Shown here: positions 1 through 5,790 of the stretch, piece after piece | Numbering within the stretch: position 1 is the first letter of the stretch | Layout: each line of letters begins with the position of its first letter | DNA from: JBCBXA01 sp039816825 | GTDB taxonomy: Bacteria; Pseudomonadota; Alphaproteobacteria; Rhizobiales; Rhizobiaceae | DNA length: 6,716 nt | Reading direction: 5' to 3' | Assembly: GCA_039816825.1 (NCBI GenBank) | Contig: JBCBXA010000127.1 | Span: forward strand, 1-6,716 | Notes under the pieces: generated by a model | Told to the model about the DNA's origin: nothing | Database searches by the model: none | What the model saw: only the letters and a program-made list of their open reading frames with translations | Position numbers and translations under genes: made by a program

Positions 1-68
1 CAACATGCGGCCACCCGTGCCAGAAACCTTACTAGAGAAACCGCAAATCACTGGCCCAGACATGGGGG

Positions 69-84
69 GCTAGACAGCTAGACA
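69..84. repeat. Perfect 8-bp tandem duplication
   Basis: The octamer GCTAGACA occurs twice back to back (69-76 and 77-84). It could be a small slippage duplication or a target-site scar. No flanking element is visible, so no function is assigned. Confidence 0.4.
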
Positions 85-407
85 ACATCACCCAACCTCG
101 AAAATTGATACGAAGATCCCAGCCCAGCGCTTGATTGAGAATTGTCTAAGCCTTCGCACAGCTGACTCATACGCGCTCAGATTGCCAGGAAATCAATGAG
201 CGAGGACTTCGAATGTGGACGTTGGTCGATCAAACCGGCCTTTCTTTCAGACTGATGGCAGCGCCTCAAACATAAATTGGCGGTTGAACGGTGCTTGGCC
301 AACAAAGATGACAGCTGCTGCGCGAAAGAGTCGTGATGGATACAATGGAGGCAACAAAAGGTTGAGCGAGTCACCCGCGGTCAGTCGCTCTAATGTTCTG
401 GACTTTT

Positions 408-442
408 GGGTACCAACGGTGGGTACGAATCTGGGTACCCAG
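408..442. repeat. Three GGGTAC direct repeats, possible integrase arm-type sites
   Basis: GGGTAC occurs at 408-413, 421-426 and 433-438, with start-to-start spacings of 13 and 12 bp. The third copy sits in the perfect 12-bp palindrome CTGGGTACCCAG (431-442). The cluster ends about 60 bp from the 3' end of the tRNA-Ala gene. Short GGTACC-like iterated motifs between a tRNA 3' end and a P4-type integrase gene are familiar from genomic islands, where they serve as arm-type binding sites. Here no integrase frame follows on either strand, so an integrase role is inferred only from position and motif. The repeats could also bind some other regulator. Confidence 0.45.
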
Positions 443-502
443 GAGGCAGGCTCAATTGGTAAGATTCTGTTATAAAAGGATAATTTTGCCCGGAAGGTAG
501 AA

Positions 503-578
<76 letters not shown>

Positions 579-602
579 ACTGATGAACCATCCGGTTCTC
601 TG

Positions 603-619
603 TTGGCCCAGGGGGCCAA
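603..619. repeat. Inverted repeat, compact 7-bp hairpin
   Basis: TTGGCCC (603-609) and GGGCCAA (613-619) form a perfect 7-bp stem with a 3-nt loop. It lies 25 bp upstream of the tRNA-Ala 5' end in the direction of tRNA transcription. It has no adjacent T run on either strand, so it is not an ordinary terminator. It could be a structure in the leader of the tRNA precursor. Function is unknown. Confidence 0.6.
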
Positions 620-648
620 AGTGGTGTCCGCTTACGGGTCCTGCGAAC

Positions 649-671
649 TCGGCGGGTTCTAATCCCGCCGA
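649..671. repeat. Inverted repeat, 8-bp GC-rich hairpin
   Basis: TCGGCGGG (649-656) and CCCGCCGA (664-671) form a perfect 8-bp stem around the 7-nt loop TTCTAAT on the plus strand. It resembles a tRNA T arm, but the loop has T where tRNAs carry a purine, and I could not fit a full cloverleaf around it. It is the middle of three hairpins between the FYDLN-acid gene and the tRNA. It has no T run on the minus strand, so on its own it should not terminate transcription of the upstream gene. Confidence 0.6.
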
Positions 672-709
672 ACGGAAGGCGCAAGGGTTACGCCTTCCAT
701 TTTTCCGTT
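671..709. terminator. Hairpin with T run on the plus strand and competing stem
   Basis: GGAAGGCG (674-681) pairs with CGCCTTCC (691-698). Together with the following run of five Ts (700-704) this resembles a plus-strand intrinsic terminator. A second perfect pairing, AACGGAA (671-677) with TTCCGTT (703-709), shares bases with the first stem, so the two overlap in attenuator style. The puzzle is direction: both flanking genes lie on the minus strand, where the T run would precede the hairpin rather than follow it. It may block antisense transcription entering the FYDLN-acid gene, or act in the minus-strand RNA as a 3'-end processing or stability structure. The inverted repeats are certain, the terminator role is not. 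Confidence 0.4.
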
Positions 710-713
710 TCGA

Positions 714-1145
714 TCAATCGTCGTCGTCGGATGCCTTCACGACGTCGGAAAGGTCATCGTTCTCGTCGTCATCCGTTTCGAGGAACGTGTTGTCATCCGC
801 ATCGTCGGTTGGCTCGTCATCTTCGTCGCCATCAATGTCCGGGATGCCATCGGTATCATCGTCGTCATTGTCATCCGCATCTTCGAGCGACACGAAGGCT
901 GGAGACGCGTCGTCCTCATCTTCATCCTCATCGTCCGCCTTGGCGCCTTCAGCCGTATCTGCGGTCTCGTCATCCTTGACGTCTTTCTTGCGGGTCGCGC
1001 CACGGGTTGCAGCGGCTTCCTCAAAGAAGGACAGGGGATATTCATTGCCGGTGTATGGCGAGACGATAGGGTCCTTACCCAGATCGTAGAATTTCTTGCC
1101 GGTTTCGGGGCACACGCGTTTGGTGCCGGCGCCTGGTTGAGCCAC
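714..1145 (-). CDS. FYDLN-acid (TIGR02300-type) domain protein
   Basis: This 143-residue protein matches the FYDLN-acid family, known to me as an alphaproteobacterial family of unknown function. The conserved N-terminal block spans residues 8-41: TKRVCPETGKKFYDLGKDP, then VSPYTG and YPLSFFEE. The namesake motif here is FYDLG rather than FYDLN. From residue 58 to the end, 46 of 86 residues are Asp or Glu, broken by short less-charged islands (FVSLEDAD, IPDIDGD, NTFLE, DLSDVV). There is one Cys (12), no signal peptide and no membrane segment, so it is probably cytosolic. I chose the GTG start because the family begins just before this block and GAGG sits 6 nt upstream (1152-1155). The open frame runs 90 codons further upstream without family-like sequence. 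It is divergent from aroA and co-oriented with the tRNA gene. Confidence 0.9.
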   Translation of the reverse strand: MAQPGAGTKRVCPETGKKFYDLGKDPIVSPYTGNEYPLSFFEEAAATRGATRKKDVKDDETADTAEGAKADDEDEDEDDASPAFVSLEDADDNDDDDTDGIPDIDGDEDDEPTDDADDNTFLETDDDENDDLSDVVKASDDDD

Positions 1146-1253
1146 GTTTGGCCTCGTTTGTCTGTTGCGCGGCCCAAGATCGAACAAGGACACCGACGCG
1201 GTTTGCGGGGAGTGCGGCGTGCGAACTATGGGCCGCCACCGGGAAAGTGCTGC

Positions 1254-1282
1254 TCCATAATATTTGGGGCACAGCCTGTCAA
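1254..1282 (-). promoter_or_regulatory. Candidate sigma-70-type promoter for the FYDLN-acid gene
   Basis: On the minus strand a perfect -35 box TTGACA (1277-1282) is followed after 17 nt by TATGGA (1254-1259). Transcription would start near 1247 and give a leader of about 100 nt before the GTG start. A second possible -10, TATTAT, lies 3 nt closer to the -35 at a suboptimal 14-nt spacing. This is the best promoter-like sequence in the divergent region. On the plus strand I see only a weak candidate for aroA (TTGGCG at 1295-1300, 17 nt, TAGAGG at 1318-1323). Confidence 0.5.
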
Positions 1283-1393
1283 AGCGCAACTGCGTTGGCG
1301 CGGGCCTAAACGCGTGATAGAGGCCCTGCCAGACGGCTGTCTTGCCGCTCACATCACGCCCCATCAGCAAACTGATCAGGTTCTCGGTCCCAA

Positions 1394-2746
1394 ATGTCTC
1401 ACTCTGCAGTGCCATCGCCCCTCAAATCGAAACGGGCGTCGCCTCTGTCCGGCCGCGTGCGGGTGCCGGGGGATAAGAGCATTTCGCACCGGGCCGTCAT
1501 GTTTGGTGGCCTCGCCTCCGGAACAACGCGAATCACCGGCCTGCTGGAGGGCGAAGATGTGCTCGGAACGGCCGCTGCGATGCGTGCCCTGGGTGCAACT
1601 GTGGAGCGCTCCGACGACGGGACCTGGACCGTGCACGGCACGGGCAATGGCTGCCTTCTTGCGCCTGAAGCGCCCATCGATTTTGGGAATTCCGGCACCG
1701 GTTGCCGTCTGATGATGGGGCTTCTCGGTGCCTATGATTTCGAAACCAGCTTCGTCGGTGATGCATCCCTCTCCGGGCGCCCCATGAAGCGCATTCTCGA
1801 TCCCATTCAGAAGATGGGCACCCAGCTGGTCAGTGCCACCGATGGTGACCGCCTGCCGCTCACACTCCGTGGCCCGCACACAGCGGCTCCCATCACCTAT
1901 CGTGTTCCGATGCCGTCGGCGCAGGTCAAGTCGGCGGTTCTGTTGGCGGGCCTCAACGCACCGGGCATCACAACGGTTATTGAGCCTGTGATGACGCGGG
2001 ACCACACCGAAAAAATGCTCGTGGGCTTTGGTGCGGAACTGACAGTGGAAACCGCTCAGGATGGCGTCCGGACGATATCGCTGGTCGGTCAGCCGGAACT
2101 GAGGGGCCAGGATGTGACCGTGCCCGCTGACCCGTCTTCCGCCGCGTTCCCCATCGCCGCCGCCTGCATCGTTCCGGGATCCGATATTGTGGTCCAGGAT
2201 GTTCTGATGAACCCAACCCGCACTGGCCTTATTACAACGCTCATCGAAATGGGCGCAGACATCACTGTTTCGAACCAGCGTGAGAGTGGTGGCGAGACGA
2301 TTGCCGATGTGCAGGTGTGCCACTCAGAGCTCAATGCCATCACCGTGCCCGCCGAACGCGCGCCATCCATGATAGACGAATATCCGGTCTTGGCCGCGGC
2401 CGCCGCGTTTGCAAAGGGTACGACGCGCATGGAAGGCCTTGATGAACTGCGGGTCAAAGAGAGTGACCGGTTGGCCGCCGTGGCGCGGGGCCTCGAGGCC
2501 AACCATGTACCATGTGTTGAGGGCGAAGACTGGCTGGAGGTCACTGGCCGGCCAGACGGCAAGGGCCTGGGCGGTGGCACGGTGAGAACTCATCTGGACC
2601 ATCGCATTGCCATGGCCTTCGCCGTACTCGGCATGGCGACCGAAACACCGGTGACAGCCGATGATGCCGCTCCCATCGCCACAAGTTTCCCGGCTTTCAT
2701 CGAGTTGATGAATGGGCTGGGCGCTCAACTCAGCGAGGCAGGTTGA
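1394..2746 (+). CDS. aroA: 3-phosphoshikimate 1-carboxyvinyltransferase (EPSP synthase, class II)
   Basis: EPSP synthase joins phosphoenolpyruvate to shikimate-3-phosphate, the sixth step of the shikimate pathway to aromatic amino acids, in the cytosol. The 450-residue protein is close to the Agrobacterium CP4 enzyme (455 residues) along its whole length. Class II signatures are present: GDKS (26-29), SAQVK (175-179), RDHTE (202-206) and NPTR (273-276). Substrate-binding or catalytic residues expected from CP4 are visible as K28, S29, R33, D328 in PSMIDEYP, E356 in LRVKESDR, and R404 in LDHRIAM. At the position of CP4 Ala100, the determinant of glyphosate tolerance, this protein has Gly101 (GNSGTGCR), so it should be herbicide-sensitive. 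The ATG start matches the MSH N terminus of CP4, though its Shine-Dalgarno sequence is weak. The stop codon overlaps the next gene's start by 1 nt. Confidence 0.98.
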   Translation: MSHSAVPSPLKSKRASPLSGRVRVPGDKSISHRAVMFGGLASGTTRITGLLEGEDVLGTAAAMRALGATVERSDDGTWTVHGTGNGCLLAPEAPIDFGNSGTGCRLMMGLLGAYDFETSFVGDASLSGRPMKRILDPIQKMGTQLVSATDGDRLPLTLRGPHTAAPITYRVPMPSAQVKSAVLLAGLNAPGITTVIEPVMTRDHTEKMLVGFGAELTVETAQDGVRTISLVGQPELRGQDVTVPADPSSAAFPIAAACIVPGSDIVVQDVLMNPTRTGLITTLIEMGADITVSNQRESGGETIADVQVCHSELNAITVPAERAPSMIDEYPVLAAAAAFAKGTTRMEGLDELRVKESDRLAAVARGLEANHVPCVEGEDWLEVTGRPDGKGLGGGTVRTHLDHRIAMAFAVLGMATETPVTADDAAPIATSFPAFIELMNGLGAQLSEAG

Positions 2747-3129
2747 TGGAAGCCGATCCCGCCACGCCTTTTGTGTACTTCATCACATTTAACTGGGTGG
2801 GTTTGCTCCAGCTGGCTTTGATGCTGGGGGTTCTCATCTACGGCGTCTGGCACCTGATCCGCCGCCGCCCGTTCAACCTTCTCATCCTCATCTTCTGGAT
2901 CGTGTGCGGTTATCTGGCGTTGGCTCTGGTGCTGCTTGGTGCCGGTCTGTTTTATCGCGGGCAGGCCATGAGCGATCTCAGCTTTGCCCTTGGCAATTTC
3001 ATGCAATGGGCCATGACCATTGTTCTGTTCGGGTTCCTGCCCATCACGCTTCTCGCTGCATGGGCCAACAAAGTGAGCGGTGGGCGCATGCCTGGCGATC
3101 AGCAACTGCCCGAGGATGAACAGCAATGA
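2746..3129 (+). CDS. Small membrane protein of unknown function, three predicted helices
   Basis: I do not recognise the family of this 127-residue protein. It has three hydrophobic stretches, at about residues 10-37, 44-69 and 85-107, consistent with an inner-membrane protein with three helices. An RRR cluster (39-41) lies between helices 1 and 2, which by the positive-inside rule suggests a cytoplasmic loop. The C-terminal tail (about 108-127) is hydrophilic and ends in an acidic, Gln-rich stretch. I chose the ATG at 2746, which overlaps the aroA stop as TGATG and has GAGG 7 nt upstream (2735-2738). A TTG one codon earlier is less likely. Its own stop overlaps the cmk start as ATGA. Such tight coupling argues that it is a real gene co-expressed with aroA and cmk, but no functional link to either enzyme can be read from the sequence. 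Confidence 0.85.
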   Translation: MEADPATPFVYFITFNWVGLLQLALMLGVLIYGVWHLIRRRPFNLLILIFWIVCGYLALALVLLGAGLFYRGQAMSDLSFALGNFMQWAMTIVLFGFLPITLLAAWANKVSGGRMPGDQQLPEDEQQ

Positions 3130-3767
3130 GCGCGGCCAAGCCGGTCATCGCCGTTGATGGCCCAGCTGCGTCCGGCAAAGGCACGCTTTCGCGCAAGCTG
3201 TCGGGCCATTTTGCGATACCGCATCTGGATACGGGCCTGACCTATCGTGCCGTGGGTCATCATCTTCTTGAGCGTGACCAGTCGCTTGACGATGAGGAAC
3301 TGGCGGTGCGTGCCGCGTGTGAGCTTGATCTCGGTGGCCTCGACCGCAAGCTCTTGTCCCAGCACCATATCGGTGAAGCCGCGTCTCGCGTCGCCGTCAT
3401 GCCAGCGGTGCGCGCGGCATTGGTGGAAGCGCAGAGATCCTTCGCCGCGCAATCTCAGGGTGCCGTGCTGGACGGCCGGGATATTGGCACGGTGGTGCTG
3501 CCCGATGCGGATGTGAAGCTCTACGTCACCGCGAGCCCCGAAATGCGGGCCCGCCGGCGCTACGAAGAAGTGCGTCAACGCCAGGCCGAGCTGCCGGACT
3601 ATTATGAAATCCTGGCCGACATCACCCGCCGCGATGCCCGGGACATGGAACGCGAGGACAGCCCATTGCGCCCGGCGAGTGACGCTGTCTTGCTAGACAC
3701 GTCGGAAATGACTATAGAGCAGGCGTTTTCTGCGGCCCTTGAGGCGATTGAGACCGTTCGGAAGTAG
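3126..3767 (+). CDS. cmk: Cytidylate kinase
   Basis: Cytidylate kinase transfers phosphate from ATP to CMP or dCMP, recycling cytidine nucleotides for RNA, DNA and CDP-lipid synthesis. The 213-residue protein has the P-loop GPAASGKGT (12-20), the LDTGLTYRAV nucleoside-binding segment (34-43), DGRDIGTVV (116-124), and a basic stretch followed by the lid-region motif DITRRDARDMERED (165-178) ahead of SPL. It is slightly shorter than the E. coli enzyme (227 residues), which is normal for the shorter alphaproteobacterial forms. GAGGA lies 9 nt upstream (3112-3116), and the start overlaps the preceding stop by 4 nt (ATGA), so translation is probably coupled. The aroA-cmk-rpsA order is common in proteobacteria. 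Nothing is truncated and the key residues are intact. Confidence 0.97.
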   Translation: MSAAKPVIAVDGPAASGKGTLSRKLSGHFAIPHLDTGLTYRAVGHHLLERDQSLDDEELAVRAACELDLGGLDRKLLSQHHIGEAASRVAVMPAVRAALVEAQRSFAAQSQGAVLDGRDIGTVVLPDADVKLYVTASPEMRARRRYEEVRQRQAELPDYYEILADITRRDARDMEREDSPLRPASDAVLLDTSEMTIEQAFSAALEAIETVRK

Positions 3768-3936
3768 AGCGGTCTACGCCTTCAGACTTCTGGCCAAAGA
3801 CAACAATCCAAATGCTGCAGGCGGCTTGCGCCACCTTGGTCCGGACCCTGATCTGTCGGCCCGGTCGCTTTGCAGTTTAACACAAACCCGGCGCTCGCCT
3901 GCTCCACCGGATCAGGCACCAAGGAAAAACTCTTCA
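3768..3936 (+). promoter_or_regulatory. rpsA leader region
   Basis: These 169 nt separate cmk from rpsA. There is no T-rich terminator after cmk, so read-through from the aroA operon is possible. The only inverted repeat at the junction is AGACCG (3751-3756) with CGGTCT (3770-3775), which has a 13-nt loop and no T run. Promoter-like hexamers are weak: TTGCGC at 3826-3831 lacks a good -10, and TTTAAC at 3876-3881 lacks a good -35. The rpsA Shine-Dalgarno sequence is AAGGA (3921-3925), 11 nt before the ATG. In E. coli, S1 represses its own translation through a structured leader. A similar mechanism here is only an inference from length and position. Confidence 0.4.
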
Positions 3937-5625
3937 ATGGAAAACATCACCACCGAGGACTTTGCGAGCCTCCTGGAAGAATCTTTTGCCGTCCACGATG
4001 TTGCTGAAGGCACCGTCGTCAACGGCATCGTCACAGCCGTCGAAAAAGACGTGGCCATCGTTGACGTTGGCCTGAAGGTTGAGGGCCGCGTGGCCCTGAA
4101 GGAATTCGGCGCAGCCGGAAAGGACCTTAAGGCGGGCGACGAAGTCGAAGTCTATCTTGAGCGCGTGGAAAACGCGCTTGGCGAAGCTGTGCTGTCCCGC
4201 GACAAGGCCCGCCGCGAAGAAAGCTGGATCAAGCTCGAGAAGAAGTTCAACGCCAACGAGAAGGTCGAAGGCCAGATCTTTAACCAGGTCAAAGGTGGCT
4301 TCACCGTGGATCTCGATGGCGCCACCGCCTTCCTGCCGCGCAGCCAGGTCGACGTACGCCCGATCCGCGACGTCACGCCTCTGATGAACACGCCGCAGCC
4401 CTTCATGATCCTGAAAATGGACAAACGCCGCGGCAACATCGTCGTGTCCCGCCGCGTCATTCTCGAAGAGAGCCGTGCAGAGCAGCTGCAGGAAATCGTT
4501 CAGAACCTGCAGGAAGGCCAGGTCACCGAGGGCGTGGTCAAGAACATCACCGATTACGGTGCGTTTGTGGATCTGGGTGGCATCGACGGCCTCCTGCACG
4601 TCACCGACATTGCGTGGCGCCGCGTGAACCATCCTTCGGAAGTTCTCACCATCGGCCAGTCGGTCAAGGTGCAGATCATCCGCGTCAACCAGGAAACCCA
4701 GCGCATCAGCCTCGGCATGAAGCAGCTGGAGAAGGATCCGTGGGACGAAATCGGCCAGCGCTTCCCGGAAGGCGCCAAGATTACCGGCCGCGTCACAAAC
4801 ATCACCGACTACGGTGCGTTTGTGGAACTGGAGCCCGGCATCGAAGGCCTCATCCACGTGTCCGAAATGTCTTGGACCAAGAAGAACGTCCATCCCGGCA
4901 AAATCGTCTCCACTTCCCAGGAAGTGGATGTGGTCGTGCTCGAAGTGGACAGCTCCAAGCGCCGCATCTCCCTGGGCCTGAAGCAGACCCTCGACAATCC
5001 ATGGGATGCGTTCCTCGCCAACAGCCCGATCGGCTCCACGGTGGAAGGCGAAGTCAAGAACAAAACCGAGTTCGGTCTGTTCATCGGCCTCGAAGGCGAT
5101 GTGGACGGTATGGTGCACCTGTCGGACCTCGACTGGAACCAGCCCGGCGAGCAGGCCATCGAAGCCTATGAGAAGGGCGATACCGTCCAGGCGCAGGTTC
5201 TCGACATCGACGTTGAGAAAGAGCGCATCTCTCTTGGCATCAAACAGCTCGGTCAGGATGCCATTGGCGACGCAGCCGCTTCCGGCGATCTGCGCAAAGG
5301 TGCCATCGTCACCTGTGAAGTCACCGCCGTCACCGATGGTGGCCTCGAAGTGACGCTGGTGGATCATGAAGGTGTCGACAGCTTCATCAAGCGCTTCGAT
5401 CTCGCCCGTGACCGTGACGAGCAGCGCCCAGAGCGTTTCTCCGTCGGCCAAAAGGTGGATGCTCGCATCACCATGTTTGACCGCAAAAACCGCAAGGTTG
5501 GCGTGTCGATCAAGGCGCTGGAGATCGCAGAAGAGAAAGAAGCCGTCGCACAATACGGTTCTTCCGACTCCGGCGCGTCCCTCGGCGACATCCTCGGCGC
5601 CGCCCTCAAAGGCGACGACAAGTAA
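3937..5625 (+). CDS. rpsA: 30S ribosomal protein S1
   Basis: S1 binds single-stranded mRNA at the platform of the 30S subunit and helps unfold and dock it for initiation. The 562-residue protein has six S1 (OB-fold) repeats at about 22-88, 107-173, 194-262, 279-349, 366-436 and 453-527. The first two are divergent 30S-anchoring domains. Domains 3 and 4 carry near-identical NITDYGAFV segments and the typical ISLGMKQL/ISLGLKQ endings. The C terminus, with a GASLGDILGAALKG segment, is typical of alphaproteobacterial S1. The ATG at 3937 is chosen because MENITTEDFASLLEES matches the family N terminus and AAGGA lies upstream. The same frame stays open for 66 codons further up to a TTG inside cmk, but that extension is not S1-like. 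A strong terminator follows 23 nt after the stop. Confidence 0.98.
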   Translation: MENITTEDFASLLEESFAVHDVAEGTVVNGIVTAVEKDVAIVDVGLKVEGRVALKEFGAAGKDLKAGDEVEVYLERVENALGEAVLSRDKARREESWIKLEKKFNANEKVEGQIFNQVKGGFTVDLDGATAFLPRSQVDVRPIRDVTPLMNTPQPFMILKMDKRRGNIVVSRRVILEESRAEQLQEIVQNLQEGQVTEGVVKNITDYGAFVDLGGIDGLLHVTDIAWRRVNHPSEVLTIGQSVKVQIIRVNQETQRISLGMKQLEKDPWDEIGQRFPEGAKITGRVTNITDYGAFVELEPGIEGLIHVSEMSWTKKNVHPGKIVSTSQEVDVVVLEVDSSKRRISLGLKQTLDNPWDAFLANSPIGSTVEGEVKNKTEFGLFIGLEGDVDGMVHLSDLDWNQPGEQAIEAYEKGDTVQAQVLDIDVEKERISLGIKQLGQDAIGDAAASGDLRKGAIVTCEVTAVTDGGLEVTLVDHEGVDSFIKRFDLARDRDEQRPERFSVGQKVDARITMFDRKNRKVGVSIKALEIAEEKEAVAQYGSSDSGASLGDILGAALKGDDK

Positions 5626-5648
5626 GTTCAGCTTACTGCCAAGACCAG

Positions 5649-5678
5649 AAACCCGCGCTTTCGAGCGCGGGTTTTTTT
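5649..5678 (+). terminator. Intrinsic terminator of rpsA
   Basis: ACCCGCGCT (5651-5659) pairs perfectly with AGCGCGGGT (5664-5672) around the tetraloop TTCG. The stem is followed directly by a run of seven Ts (5672-5678), and two further A-T pairs can extend its base. This is a textbook Rho-independent terminator that ends the rpsA transcript and separates it from the downstream gene. Confidence 0.95.
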
Positions 5679-5712
5679 CTGACCAGACACCGGCCTTTCC
5701 AACTTTCACAAA

Positions 5713-5746
5713 ACGGTCGCTGAACCGTCATTGCCCCTACGTCATT
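5713..5746 (+). promoter_or_regulatory. Possible operator region upstream of the phosphodiesterase gene
   Basis: The spacer between the rpsA terminator and the next gene contains the inverted repeat ACGGT (5713-5717) / ACCGT (5724-5728). It also contains the direct repeat CGTCATT at 5726-5732 and 5740-5746. The latter resembles half of a Pho box (CTGTCAT units), and phosphodiesterases of this type are often phosphate-regulated. However, the units are 14 bp apart instead of the usual 11, so PhoB binding is doubtful. No clear -35/-10 pair was identified. Confidence 0.25.
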
Positions 5747-5790
5747 TCGCTCTTGGCTTCTCCGGTCACTTTTGTTTCGGGAGAACCTCC

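Larger units (their letters stand above)
1..502. other. Intergenic or degraded region with no supportable gene
   Basis: I see no convincing gene here. Short open frames exist on both strands (177-374 minus, 215-475 plus), but their translations match no family I recognise and have poor coding character. A plus-strand frame ends at a TAG at 79-81 and could be the last 26 codons of a gene entering from the left. A minus-strand frame opening at an ATG at 61-63 could be the start of a gene leaving to the left, but it has no Shine-Dalgarno sequence. Neither can be decided from this window. Base composition looks less GC-rich than in the genes to the right, as expected for non-coding or decayed mobile DNA. 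The region lies on the 3' side of the tRNA-Ala gene, the usual side for tRNA-targeted integrative elements. Confidence 0.6.

Noticed and set aside
196..393. Frame with AGGA and ATG (196) containing two in-frame TGA codons (253, 334), each followed by TGG, before a TAA at 391
   Set aside because: It could suggest a selenoprotein or a decayed gene, but the translation matches no family I know, there is no redox Cys/Sec motif, and a region of this length can produce it by chance.
591..676. Possible degenerate second tRNA on the plus strand, with a T-arm-like hairpin at 649-671 and partial TCCGGTTC/GAACGGA acceptor pairing
   Set aside because: The T loop lacks the conserved purine, the acceptor pairing needs a bulge, and no sensible D arm or anticodon arm can be drawn.
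583..1089. Plus-strand Ser-rich open frame of 168 codons
   Set aside because: Its Ser runs are the complement of Asp codons in the acidic tail of the FYDLN-acid gene on the other strand, so it is a shadow.
1146..1415. 90-codon N-terminal extension of the FYDLN-acid protein into the divergent region and across the aroA start
   Set aside because: The family begins at the GTG at 1145, which has a well-placed GAGG, and the extension has no recognisable domain and would cover the likely promoter.
3751..3775. AGACCG/CGGTCT inverted repeat at the end of cmk as a terminator
   Set aside because: It has only 6 bp, a 13-nt loop and no T run.
3739..3936. 66-codon N-terminal extension of S1 from a TTG inside cmk
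   Set aside because: The extension is not S1-like, overlaps cmk, and the family N terminus plus a Shine-Dalgarno sequence place the start at 3937.
3934..5709. 591-codon open frame on the minus strand covering all of rpsA
   Set aside because: It is the antisense shadow of a highly biased GC-rich gene. The translation matches nothing I recognise, whereas the plus strand is an unmistakable S1.
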